From a virus, in IMG/VR virus record IMGVR_UViG_3300037321_000105, positions 1 through 30,480 of that record: 30,480 bases of DNA; one strand, given 5' to 3'. Made by a program: the position numbers and the translations under genes. Shown piece by piece: positions 1 through 7,403 of the stretch; the first letter of the stretch is position 1; each line of letters starts with the position of its first letter. The notes below the pieces were generated by a model. That model was not told where the DNA came from and did not search any database. It was given only the letters and a program-made list of their open reading frames with translations.

Positions 1-622
1 GCTGGTCATCGTGACCACTCAGGCATTCAGGCAACGTGTCCTCAAGGGCGATTTTCCCACCCATGATTCTGAAGGCAACGAGATTGACTATGAAGGCGTG
101 TTTGATTCTTCAGCGGGTTCTTTGTGGATGATTCCAGAGGGTGCTGAGGTTTCTGAGCTGGGCCAGGCTGATATTTCAGGAATTCTGGCCGGGGTGCGTG
201 CCGATATTCAAGACTTGGCTGGGGTTACGAGAACCCCCATGCACTATTTGATGCCAGAGGGCGCTAATGGGAGTGCTGAGGGTGCCGCGTTGGCGCGTGA
301 GGGTTTGGTTTTCAAAACCCAGAACCGTATTGACCGGGCAACGCCTAGCTGGTCCAAAGTCATGTCCCTAATGTTTTTGTGGATGGGTGACGATGTGCGG
401 GCGAAACTTATTGACTTGGAGCCAATCTGGTATTCGCCTGAGCGTTACAGTCTGGCAGAACGGGCTGACGCGAACTCTAAGTTTGCTGACGTGCCTTTCC
501 GGTCCAGGATGACAATTATTGGCCAGTTTTCTGCCGCTGAGGTCGCTGACATGGAGATTCAACGGGCTGGTGAGGCAATTTTCGCACAATCTTTGACTGG
601 GGGAAATGGTGACAGAGCTTGA
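1..622 (+). CDS. Portal protein, C-terminal part (5' end at 29582-30297)
   Basis: This is the C-terminal 206 or so residues of the portal protein, which forms the dodecameric DNA gate at the capsid vertex. The reading frame is open from base 2, and the apparent GTG start at 11 is an internal valine. Joined to the ORF starting at 29582, via the overlap at the contig ends, it makes one uninterrupted 445-residue protein, a usual size for SPP1 gp6-like actinophage portals. The assignment rests on position (directly after TerL, directly before a MuF protein) and on overall portal-like character. The stop overlaps the next gene by 17 bases. The head/portal assignment is firm; the exact portal family is less so. 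Confidence 0.88.
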   Translation, partial: LVIVTTQAFRQRVLKGDFPTHDSEGNEIDYEGVFDSSAGSLWMIPEGAEVSELGQADISGILAGVRADIQDLAGVTRTPMHYLMPEGANGSAEGAALAREGLVFKTQNRIDRATPSWSKVMSLMFLWMGDDVRAKLIDLEPIWYSPERYSLAERADANSKFADVPFRSRMTIIGQFSAAEVADMEIQRAGEAIFAQSLTGGNGDRA

Positions 623-2654
623 CGCAATCACAGAGGGGTATAACCAGGTTTCGTCCTCACTTTTGGATGACGCTGGCCGTCTAGCGAACAACTCTTTCAA
701 GGGCTTAGGCTCTTGGCGGGACGATGACATTTCCCGGTTTGTGGACACGCTTGCCCCGGCGCTTATGGGGGTCAAGGCTAAGTCTGCCCAGGTGTCTATT
801 GCTTACGGGCAGAAAGTCGCTGAGCTGGCCGGCAAAAAGTTTGTTGCGCCCAGCGTGGCCGCCCTGGATTTGTCCACCAAAGCTTTGCGCAATGGGGCCA
901 ACACGCTTGACGTGTACTCTAGGCCATTCGTCCAAATGCGTATGGCTTTGGCCAAGGGGGAGTCTTTTACTGACGCGCTCAACACGGGCGCTATGAACTC
1001 ACGGCAGTTGGCGAGGACGGAAATCCAGTTGTCGAGGCGTAAGGCGTCTTTGTACGCACGAAAAGCTAATGACAACGTTGTGGGATATTTGAGAACCTTG
1101 ACTGGCTCGGAGAGTTGCGCCCTGTGTTATACGGCTTCGACCCAGCGTTACAACAAGGGCGATTTGATGCCTATTCATCCCGGCTGTGACTGTGGAGAAA
1201 TGCCCATTTATGGGGATACTGACACGGGGCAGGTTATTGACCAACAGTTATTGGACAAGTCCCATGAGGCCGTTGAGGACCGCTTTGGTTTCAGCGATTT
1301 GTCTGGAAAAACAGATTTAGATTATCGCAAAATCATGGTGAGGGACCATGGCGAGATTGGCCCCATGTTGACGGTTAAGGGCCACAAGTTTATTGGGCCT
1401 AACAACCTGGATTTGGTGGGCAAGAAAATGCCTTTGCCACCTGTGTTGCCCCCTGTGTCTGAACGGGTCCAGAAAATCAAGGACAAGGCTGGCCGCATTT
1501 TTGGGGCTGATATAGCGAGCGATATTAAGGAAGAATTCAAACAGAATAATGAGCCGGCCAAGCGGATCCCCGCGCGTAACGTTCTAGGGCGTTCGCTAGT
1601 GCCCGCCGGCGTCAAGGCTGAAAAAGCCCTGGATGATGTTGTGGCGCTTGGCAAAGAGGTTGACGATGAGTTGTCAATCAGGGTCAAGGCTCGCATTGAC
1701 GAGGTGGGACAAAAGTACCAGGTCGAGAAAGTCAAGACTGAAATCAAGGTGGCCAAGGTCGAGCTTGAAAAGCTGAACGCTGACGTAGTTGGTTTCAACT
1801 CCCAGATGGAGGGTTTCATTGAAGCCCACTATCGGAAACGCATTGGGACGTTCTACACAGATGAAGGCTTGGCGGCCTACAAACTGACAGATGAATACAC
1901 CAGAAATCTCGACAAGATGATTGCTCAAAATCAGGACTATTTGGAGGGCCGCATTAGAGCCAAAGACGCAATGGCCACAAAGGTCAAGGCTTTTGAGGAC
2001 ACTCTGAATGACCAGATAACGCCTGGTTCTGTCGCTTACGACACCATCCAGCGGGAAGAATTCAGAAAGCTCTTGGCTGAAGTGAGGGAAACGGGGGGTG
2101 GCACCAGGCCAGCGGTCACGTCCAAAATCAAAAAAGACGTGGCGGTATTAGAACAGGCGTTTGATGAATACCCCACCGCCTGGGTAAACACTTTCCAGGC
2201 GGCCTTTCCAGACATTGCCCTTAAGAAAACTTCTCGCGGGCGCTGGACTGAGCGCGGGCCGGGGGGACGCCCAGAGTTACGGCTCAGCGGTGGCCGGGGG
2301 CGTCTAGGTGACGTGGACACATACGACACAGCGGTGCATGAATTGGGCCACGGCTTTGAAGATTCCATTCCGGGCCTGAAGCCACTGGAATATGCAATGT
2401 ATATGCGCCGGGCCAAGTCCGACAATTATGAATATACTCGCTGGGCCAAGGGCGAGTATGGGAGCAAAGACGAGTGGCGCGAACCTTACAGTGGCAGGGA
2501 CTACGGGGCAACGCCCACAGACAATTTTGAAATCTTCACCACAGGGGTCGAGTCCCTTTTGGGGGGCAGTGGCTACTTTGGTGACGTCATAAAGAATCAG
2601 ACCGTTGACACAGATTTTCGCAGATTCATTTTGGGGGTGCTAGTTGGTCTATAA
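606..2654 (+). CDS. MuF-type minor head protein fused to a HELGH metallopeptidase domain
   Basis: A 682-residue fusion. Residues 1 to about 220 form a MuF-type minor capsid domain with its usual cysteine signature: C171, C174, H191, C194 and C196 (HPGCDC). Residues about 270-510 are charged and partly coiled-coil. The C-terminal domain carries HELGH at 578-582, followed by E642 in a DNFEIFTTG context, the arrangement of a zinc-dependent gluzincin-like peptidase. Plain MuF proteins are usually 250-400 residues, so the tail is a real addition. MuF proteins enter the capsid with the portal, and phage-encoded MuF proteins with toxin or enzyme C-termini are a known class. This peptidase could act in head maturation or be delivered to the host or a competitor; the sequence does not say which. 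ATG start overlapping the portal stop. Confidence 0.85.
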   Translation: MVTELDAITEGYNQVSSSLLDDAGRLANNSFKGLGSWRDDDISRFVDTLAPALMGVKAKSAQVSIAYGQKVAELAGKKFVAPSVAALDLSTKALRNGANTLDVYSRPFVQMRMALAKGESFTDALNTGAMNSRQLARTEIQLSRRKASLYARKANDNVVGYLRTLTGSESCALCYTASTQRYNKGDLMPIHPGCDCGEMPIYGDTDTGQVIDQQLLDKSHEAVEDRFGFSDLSGKTDLDYRKIMVRDHGEIGPMLTVKGHKFIGPNNLDLVGKKMPLPPVLPPVSERVQKIKDKAGRIFGADIASDIKEEFKQNNEPAKRIPARNVLGRSLVPAGVKAEKALDDVVALGKEVDDELSIRVKARIDEVGQKYQVEKVKTEIKVAKVELEKLNADVVGFNSQMEGFIEAHYRKRIGTFYTDEGLAAYKLTDEYTRNLDKMIAQNQDYLEGRIRAKDAMATKVKAFEDTLNDQITPGSVAYDTIQREEFRKLLAEVRETGGGTRPAVTSKIKKDVAVLEQAFDEYPTAWVNTFQAAFPDIALKKTSRGRWTERGPGGRPELRLSGGRGRLGDVDTYDTAVHELGHGFEDSIPGLKPLEYAMYMRRAKSDNYEYTRWAKGEYGSKDEWREPYSGRDYGATPTDNFEIFTTGVESLLGGSGYFGDVIKNQTVDTDFRRFILGVLVGL

Positions 2655-2919
2655 CTGTGACACACCAGAGGGCAACATCCGATGGTACGAAAAGCATGGG
2701 GTCATGGGGCCACCTGTGGCGTGCCTGAAAATTTATGGGTTCCTGACCGGCAAGACCGTGGGACTTTTTGGCAACCAGCCACAGATACGGCTGGTCATGT
2801 CGGACCCCTACGCGGTGCGCTACGCCGTCCAGACTCTTTTCCCAGACGCCACGTTCGCCGGTGGCTGGCCCCCTCTCACAGACCTATATGACGATGGGCC
2901 TGTGGGCACCATTTATTAG
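2644..2919 (+). CDS. Small protein coupled to the MuF-peptidase gene, function unknown
   Basis: A 91-residue protein starting at TTG, 11 bases inside the end of the MuF-peptidase gene. A GGGGG tract just before the TTG (about 2633-2637) would serve as ribosome site, so translation is probably coupled to the upstream gene. It has no signal peptide or membrane segment and I recognise no family. Residues include two cysteines and many aromatic and glycine-proline positions. Its place directly behind a MuF protein with an enzymatic C-terminus is where an immunity or inhibitor protein would sit, but it could equally be a minor head component. The start is uncertain because ATG codons further in (for example 2683) are not in this frame. 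Confidence 0.6.
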   Translation: MVYNCDTPEGNIRWYEKHGVMGPPVACLKIYGFLTGKTVGLFGNQPQIRLVMSDPYAVRYAVQTLFPDATFAGGWPPLTDLYDDGPVGTIY

Positions 2920-2942
2920 ATTTTCACCTTGACTGGTGAGAA

Positions 2943-2957
2943 GGCGCGAAACGCGCC
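2943..2957 (+). promoter_or_regulatory. GC hairpin in the scaffold gene leader
   Basis: A perfect 6-bp stem, GGCGCG / CGCGCC, with an AAA loop lies in the 70-base gap before the scaffold gene, 19 bases upstream of its GGAGG ribosome site (2976-2980). There is no T-run after it, so it is not a terminator. It may stabilise a processed 5' end or tune expression of the abundant scaffold and capsid. Its AAA loop recalls the CTCG-AAA-CGAG hairpins before the terminase genes. Confidence 0.5.
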
Positions 2958-2989
2958 AAACCGTAAACGAAACGTGGAGGTAACAACAC

Positions 2990-3601
2990 ATGACCGTAGA
3001 AAGCACACCAAACCCCGCAGACGGCACGCCCCCTGAAGGTGGAGCGCCTGATGAAAAAGGGGCAGAGAACCAAGACGGTGGGGAGAAAGCTGAACCTACA
3101 GTTGCCGAGGCAATGGCAGAGGCGGCCAAATGGAAAGCTCTCAGCCAGAAGAATGAGAAGCAAGCAAAAGCCAATGACCAGGCCGTGAAGGACTTGGATC
3201 AGCTAAAGAGAACGCAACTGACGGATCAGGAACGGCTGGTGGAGTCTGCAAAAGATGAAACCCGCCTGGCTGTTCGCGTGGAGTTTGCAAGCAAACTAGT
3301 TGATGCAGAGTTCAAATCCAGCCTGAGTGGCCGTTCTCTGGATGGTAACGCATTGCTTGAGTTCGATAAGAGTTCTTTCATCACTGACGGTGGCGAGGTG
3401 GATTCTGATGCAATCGCGGCATGGGTTGAGGCTCATAGCACTAAAACGGCGCTGGCAAGCCCTGACATGGGGCAAGGCAGTAGAGGCAAAAGTTCTGATT
3501 TGGCACAAATTACTTCCAGAGAAGAATTCAAGAATATGTCACCAGCGGAAATCACAGAGGCCCACAAAAGTGGCCGCCTCGACCAAATGATGGGGAAATA
3601 A
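2990..3601 (+). CDS. Capsid scaffolding protein
   Basis: A 203-residue, strongly acidic, glutamate/lysine/alanine-rich protein directly before the major capsid gene, the standard place for a scaffold. The N-terminal 45 residues are low-complexity (proline, glycine, acidic). Residues about 45-100 are predicted helical or coiled-coil (KWKALSQKNEKQAKANDQ). The C-terminal 30 residues contain a conserved-looking segment (SREEFKNMSPAEITEAHKSG) like the capsid-binding end of actinophage scaffolds. Scaffolds of this kind assemble inside the prohead and leave or are degraded before packaging. ATG start with GGAGG 9 bases upstream. Confidence 0.85.
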   Translation: MTVESTPNPADGTPPEGGAPDEKGAENQDGGEKAEPTVAEAMAEAAKWKALSQKNEKQAKANDQAVKDLDQLKRTQLTDQERLVESAKDETRLAVRVEFASKLVDAEFKSSLSGRSLDGNALLEFDKSSFITDGGEVDSDAIAAWVEAHSTKTALASPDMGQGSRGKSSDLAQITSREEFKNMSPAEITEAHKSGRLDQMMGK

Positions 3602-3627
3602 GACACCCCAAAGAAAGGTAGCTTAAC

Positions 3628-4446
3628 ATGGCTATTGACCAATTTATTCCAGAAATTTGGGCGGCTGGTGTAACCCAGTCTTTCATTGCAAACCAGGTTG
3701 TAATCCCCACGTTGCGTACTCAGTACACTGACGCGGTTGCTCCTGGTAACAAAGTTCACATTATTAACGCGACTACGCCCACGATTGTGGACTACGCCGG
3801 GGCCAGCCGCGTTATCAACCCTGAAGCGTTGGCGGATACTGAAGTCAACTTGGACATTGACCAGGAAAAAGCGTTCTCTGTGAACGTTGATGACGTGGAC
3901 AAAGTACAGGCTGGCAACGGGTTCCAGGCGTGGGTTGATTCCGCGGGGAAAGCACTCGCTGAGGATGCTGAAAACTACCTGGTTGACCTCATGGTTGCTG
4001 GTGGTACTGACGGCAACCCTGACGATGTTGAACTCGACACGGCGGCCAAAGCCAAGACCGCGGTGCGCGACATTCGCCGGCTCATGGCAAACGCTAAGGT
4101 GCCCACTGGCAACCGTTACCTGGTTGTGAACCCTGATTTCACTGACTTGCTCATTCAAGCTTTGGATGACTCAAGCATTGCCGGGACAGATGACACGTTG
4201 CGCAATGGGGTGATTGGGCGTCTTTACGGGTTTACCGTAATTGAGTCCCCTTTGCTCTCTGTTGCGGGTACGCCTGCCGCTATGGGCTACCACCAGGACA
4301 TGGTTGCCTATGTCAACCAAATTCAGTCCCTTGAGGCGCTGAGAAGCCAGAGCAAGTTCGCTGACATTGTTCGCGGGCTGAACGTCTATGGAGCCAAAGT
4401 GGTTAAGACTGCCGCGGTTGTCCAGTACGTTTCAGTGGCCGCTTAG
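3628..4446 (+). CDS. Major capsid protein
   Basis: A 272-residue protein in the canonical place after the scaffold. It builds the icosahedral shell. The N-terminus (MAIDQFIPEIWAAGV) and the later pattern, including a spine-helix-like segment around residues 95-115 (GFQAWVDSAGKALAEDAENY) and a VVNPDF strand near 165, are typical of HK97-fold or P22-coat-like capsids of actinophages. GAAAGG at 3613-3618 is the ribosome site. A hairpin follows the stop and may limit read-through. No large N-terminal delta domain is present, in keeping with a separate scaffold. Confidence 0.9.
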   Translation: MAIDQFIPEIWAAGVTQSFIANQVVIPTLRTQYTDAVAPGNKVHIINATTPTIVDYAGASRVINPEALADTEVNLDIDQEKAFSVNVDDVDKVQAGNGFQAWVDSAGKALAEDAENYLVDLMVAGGTDGNPDDVELDTAAKAKTAVRDIRRLMANAKVPTGNRYLVVNPDFTDLLIQALDDSSIAGTDDTLRNGVIGRLYGFTVIESPLLSVAGTPAAMGYHQDMVAYVNQIQSLEALRSQSKFADIVRGLNVYGAKVVKTAAVVQYVSVAA

Positions 4447-4465
4447 TATCAGGCCACGCTTGGCA

Positions 4466-4488
4466 GGGGGTTGGTTTCGGCCAACCCC
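4466..4488 (+). terminator. Hairpin after the major capsid gene (attenuator or partial terminator)
   Basis: GGGGTTGG (4467-4474) pairs perfectly with CCAACCCC (4481-4488) around a TTTCGG loop, with further weak pairing outside. Only three T residues follow, so termination is probably partial. This would let the capsid be expressed more strongly than the neck genes downstream. Confidence 0.6.
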
Positions 4489-4536
4489 TTTCCCGGCACC
4501 CAGCCGCAAATCTTTTGACACAGGGAGGGCACAAAA

Positions 4537-5139
4537 ATGGCATTAGCCACAATTGCTGACGTGACGGCCCGCCTGGGCAGAGATCTAACAACGGCAGAAA
4601 CAAGCAAAGCCACAGCATGGCTCACAGACGCTTCAGCCATGTTTGTGCAACGCTCTGTTCAACAGTTCGAGGTGGGTGAATCCACTGTGCGCCTGTTCCC
4701 CCTCAGCGGGGTTGTGCGCTTAGTCCAGCGCCCGGTCATTAGCGTTGTGACAGTCAAAGACCTTGAGAACGTGAACATGACTTTCACGTTCGATAACAGT
4801 CAAGCAATCTATGACCTCGGCACTTTCACCCCTGTGATTGTGAACTACACCCACGGTGACGCCACTATTCCTGACGATGTGGTTGCTGTGGTTGCCGGCA
4901 TGGTGGTCAGAACGCTACAGATCCCCGCTGACGCGGCGGCTGGTATTCAACAGCAATCAGTTGGCCCCTTTTCCCAGACCTACGCAAATTGGGCTGTGGG
5001 CGCACAAGTTTTGCTTTCACCGTCTGACACTCAGGTGGCTGACTCTTACAGGGACAAAACTTTCAGGTCAGCCTCAACGATTGGAAACAAAAACTATGGA
5101 GGATATTACCCAAGTCAGACGCGCTTCGGCATCAACTGA
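4537..5139 (+). CDS. Head-tail connector (adaptor) protein
   Basis: A 200-residue protein immediately after the capsid gene, where gp6/gp15-type adaptors that extend the portal are coded. It begins with an alpha-helical segment (IADVTARLGRDLTTAE...AWLTDASAMF), as adaptors of this fold do, and continues with beta-rich regions. GGGAGGG at 4523-4529 is a strong ribosome site 7 bases before the ATG. The 3' end overlaps the next gene by 44 bases. Assignment is by position and overall pattern; individual neck proteins diverge fast. Confidence 0.75.
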   Translation: MALATIADVTARLGRDLTTAETSKATAWLTDASAMFVQRSVQQFEVGESTVRLFPLSGVVRLVQRPVISVVTVKDLENVNMTFTFDNSQAIYDLGTFTPVIVNYTHGDATIPDDVVAVVAGMVVRTLQIPADAAAGIQQQSVGPFSQTYANWAVGAQVLLSPSDTQVADSYRDKTFRSASTIGNKNYGGYYPSQTRFGIN

Positions 5140-5419
5140 CGCATACGGTGAGCCGGTCTATACCACCGTGTCCACCACGGTCCAGGGCATGGTTTCTGCC
5201 CGTGTTTCTAGCACCAATTTTGACCCTGACCAAATCACGATTGCAGACGGTTTGACCGTCTACTTTGCCAGCGGTTTTGACATTGAGGATGATGACAAGT
5301 TCATTGTTCGCGGAAAAACTTATGAGCTTGACGGTGAGGCTTTTGATTGGCGGGCCGGCTTAGGCTCCTGGTCCCCCGGCACCGTGGCTAACTTGCAAAG
5401 CGAGGTTGAACGTGGCTAG
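5096..5419 (+). CDS. Head-tail joining (neck) protein
   Basis: A 107-residue protein beginning MEDITQVRR. The frame is open further upstream to 4856, but that part lies antiparallel to nothing and fully inside the connector gene, so ATG 5096 is the first sensible start. GGAAAC lies upstream. The content (beta-rich, acidic, DIEDDDKFIVRGKTYELDGEAFDWRA split by turns) matches head-closure or stopper proteins, which are often annotated as minor capsid or head-tail joining protein. Position second after the capsid agrees. It overlaps the following gene by 8 bases. Confidence 0.7.
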   Translation: MEDITQVRRASASTDAYGEPVYTTVSTTVQGMVSARVSSTNFDPDQITIADGLTVYFASGFDIEDDDKFIVRGKTYELDGEAFDWRAGLGSWSPGTVANLQSEVERG

Positions 5420-5720
5420 TCAAATCCCCGGCAGAGGCGGCAGGGTAGAAATCAACAGAAAAGGTATGAGGGAGCTGATGCTTTCCCAGCCAATAGCTGA
5501 TGAATTAGAAAAACGTATGGCAAAAGTCCAGGCGGCTTTGCCAGGTTCAGAACTTTATGTCACTAGAGGCCCGCGTGGAGGTGGCCGTGCCAGAGCTGTG
5601 GTGGCTCACGGCACAGATTATGACGAGGCAAACACTGGGGATCTTTCCAGAGCTTTGGATCTTGCTGGCGGGAAGCGAGGGGACAGAGTGCAAACTAAGA
5701 AACCCCGCGCTAGGAGGTGA
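5412..5720 (+). CDS. Neck/tail-joining protein
   Basis: A 102-residue basic protein. I place the start at GTG 5412 because GCGAGG ends six bases upstream; a TTG at 5406 is also in frame. It has a helical N-terminal part (RELMLSQPIADELEKRMAKV) followed by a glycine/arginine-rich stretch and a basic C-terminus (TKKPRARR). In siphovirus maps this slot holds an HK97 gp10-like tail-completion or minor capsid protein. I see no motif that settles the family. Confidence 0.65.
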   Translation: MASQIPGRGGRVEINRKGMRELMLSQPIADELEKRMAKVQAALPGSELYVTRGPRGGGRARAVVAHGTDYDEANTGDLSRALDLAGGKRGDRVQTKKPRARR

Positions 5721-5728
5721 GGCATTGA

Positions 5729-6112
5729 ATGGCTGACGCAGTAATTTTTTCGGACATAATTTCACACCTGGTGGGGAGGCTCAAGACTGGTCTTACCGCT
5801 GAGGGCTTCACCACCACGCGGGTGGGCGTGCTGGCAGACTCCACCGTTTCACAAGTCATTCTGAGGTATGACGGTGGCAACAGGAAGTCTAAAACTCTTG
5901 CCACAACAAGTGTGGGCGTGAATATCTACGCTGACACCTACGGCAACGCCAACGCTTTGGCGCTCATGGTCACAGCCCTTTTTGATGACCTACCCAATGG
6001 AACCCCAATCACTAACACCAGCCCTGAATCGTTGATTCAAGACGTTTCAGATTTAAGTGGCGAACGCAGATTCATGCGTTTTGCCGTGGACCACAGAGGG
6101 ACAAACCTCTAA
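5729..6112 (+). CDS. Tail terminator / tail completion protein
   Basis: A 127-residue protein directly before the major tail protein, the usual slot for the tail terminator (lambda gpU-like), which caps the tail tube and joins it to the head. It begins with an amphipathic helix (FSDIISHLVGRLKTGL) followed by alternating strands, as in that fold. AGGAGG at 5712-5717 is the ribosome site, 11 bases upstream. Identified by position and pattern. Confidence 0.72.
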   Translation: MADAVIFSDIISHLVGRLKTGLTAEGFTTTRVGVLADSTVSQVILRYDGGNRKSKTLATTSVGVNIYADTYGNANALALMVTALFDDLPNGTPITNTSPESLIQDVSDLSGERRFMRFAVDHRGTNL

Positions 6113-6135
6113 CCCAATTAGCTAGGAGAAAAGAA

Positions 6136-6669
6136 ATGGCATTAGATTCTGACAACGTGAGAGTTGGCACCACGGGGGTTGTGTATGTGGCTCCCACCAG
6201 CACCACTGGCCCTACAGATTCAGACGGCACGCTTGACGCGGCCTTCATTGACCTGGGGTATTGCTCACCTGATGGGGTGAAAGAAACCATTGACAAAAGC
6301 ACAGTCCAGATTAGGGGCTGGCAGAATGGCGCGTTGGTGCGCGAGGTTGTTTCTGAGGGCACTTACTCAATTGACACCACGTTCATTGAAACCAATGAAG
6401 CCGTTTTGGAACTGTACTACGGCGTGGCCATGGATGCCGGCAAGTTCCTGATTGACCCCCGCAAAACGGGTGGCCGGCAATCATTCGTCATTGATGTAAT
6501 CGATGGGGACTCTATCGAGAGAACTTACATTCCGTCAGGCGAAATCACGGCGGTGTCAGAGCGCACACAAGCATCTGGTGAGGCTATGACCTACGGGGTC
6601 ACAATCACCGCCTACGCTGACGCAACATCAAACGTGGTCACTAAGTGGTTTTCTGATTTAGAGTCCTAA
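6136..6669 (+). CDS. Major tail (tube) protein
   Basis: A 177-residue beta-rich protein. It starts MALDSDNVRVGTTGVVYVAP, the usual opening of actinophage tube proteins, and ends with a GEAMTYGVTITAYADATSNVV strand pair. It polymerises into the tail tube around the tape measure. It sits between the tail terminator and the tail chaperones and is followed by a strong terminator, both typical. AGGAGA at 6124-6129 is the ribosome site. Confidence 0.87.
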   Translation: MALDSDNVRVGTTGVVYVAPTSTTGPTDSDGTLDAAFIDLGYCSPDGVKETIDKSTVQIRGWQNGALVREVVSEGTYSIDTTFIETNEAVLELYYGVAMDAGKFLIDPRKTGGRQSFVIDVIDGDSIERTYIPSGEITAVSERTQASGEAMTYGVTITAYADATSNVVTKWFSDLES

Positions 6670-6676
6670 CATTTTG

Positions 6677-6712
6677 CCCCAGACGTTTTTTTGCGGCGGC
6701 GTCTGGGGTTTT
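6677..6712 (+). terminator. Rho-independent terminator after the major tail gene
   Basis: CCCCAGACG (6677-6685) pairs with CGTCTGGGG (6700-6708) over 9 bp, followed by TTTT. The loop is 14 bases and T-rich. This should reduce transcription into the chaperone and tape-measure genes, which are needed in far fewer copies than the tube protein. Confidence 0.8.
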
Positions 6713-6718
6713 GACTGG

Positions 6719-6748
6719 GTGGGGGGCCACCCCCTTTTGGCCCCCCAC
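6719..6748 (+). terminator. Second, perfect 10-bp hairpin behind the tail terminator
   Basis: GTGGGGGGCC (6719-6728) pairs perfectly with GGCCCCCCAC (6739-6748), loop ACCCCCTTTT. No T-run follows. Standing 6 bases after the first terminator it may back it up, or protect the 5' end of the downstream message. Confidence 0.55.
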
Positions 6749-6789
6749 TCTCAGCCGCACATTCACACACAAAAGATGGAGCCGCAAAA

Positions 6790-7023
6790 ATGGGTTATGA
6801 ACTGAAGTACAAAACTAAGACAATCATCCTGCCTGATTTCAAAGACATTCCGGTTGGACTTATTCGCAAATCACGGTATGAGGATCCCCAAACTCAAATG
6901 TTCACATTGCTTGAGGGGTGGGTTTCTGAGGAAGATTTAGCGGTCCTAGACACCATCCCAGCCGGCGAGTTTGGCGTGAAGATGGCTGAGTGGACTGGGG
7001 GAGCCAGCCTGGGGGAATCCTAA
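6790..7023 (+). CDS. Tail assembly chaperone G
   Basis: A 77-residue protein at the place of lambda gpG, between the tube and tape-measure genes. It coats the tape measure during tail assembly and is not in the virion. The ATG has GGAG eight bases upstream. The last codons read CTG GGG GAA TCC TAA, with a G-GGG-GAA slippery run that lets some ribosomes enter the -1 frame and make the longer G-T form. Shorter than most G proteins (about 100-140 residues). Confidence 0.82.
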   Translation: MGYELKYKTKTIILPDFKDIPVGLIRKSRYEDPQTQMFTLLEGWVSEEDLAVLDTIPAGEFGVKMAEWTGGASLGES

Positions 7024-7403
7024 AGGTTCTCAAGCTTATTGAGGACCACGGGCAAGCCTTTGTGTACGATTTTAGGAGCCGCTTTGGTTTAGGAATGTCT
7101 GATGTGGGGACTGTTGTACCCTGGGGCGAGGTAGTGAACCTGGTGTTGGTTTTGTTGAGGGATCCGTCATCGTGGTTGCACACCTCAGTGAATGGCTGGT
7201 CACACCCCATCAGTTATGAATGGCCCGTTCTGGCATCCATTTATGATTTGCACGCTCAGGTCAATAGCAAGAGAAAGCCCAAACCGTTCCCGCGGCCCTG
7301 GGCTAACGCTGGGGTCAAACGCCCCAAGCCAAGAGCGAACGCCAGAGAAATTTTGAGACGCGCGAGAAATGGAGAGCTAAAGTGGCAGAACAAGGCGAAG
7401 TAA
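6790..7403 (+). CDS. Tail assembly chaperone G-T (product of -1 frameshift)
   Basis: The -1 frame is open from before the slip site to 7403 and has no good start of its own, while shifting at 7011-7017 joins it smoothly (ASLG then GILKVLKLIEDHG). The product is 204 residues with a basic, arginine-rich C-terminus. In lambda-type tails the T part binds tube subunits and brings them to the G-coated tape measure. The end overlaps the inserted HNH gene by 22 bases; before that insertion it probably overlapped the tape-measure gene in the same way. Confidence 0.8.
7011..7017 (+). other. Programmed -1 frameshift slip site GGGGGAA
   Basis: In frame 0 the heptamer is read G GGG GAA. After a one-base backward slip the P-site glycine codon re-pairs perfectly as GGG, while the A-site changes GAA to GGA with a mismatch at the second position. 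It is 4 bases before the G stop codon. An earlier run at 6997-7001 would not re-pair in the P site. The site is thus less ideal than GGGAAAG of lambda, so efficiency may be low. Confidence 0.7.

Noticed and set aside
11-13. GTG 11 as the start of an independent 203-residue gene
   Set aside because: It is an internal valine of the portal, shown by the overlap with the far end of the window.
3433-4158. 241-codon minus-strand ORF across scaffold and capsid genes
   Set aside because: Lies opposite two well-supported structural genes and shows no motif; an effect of codon bias.
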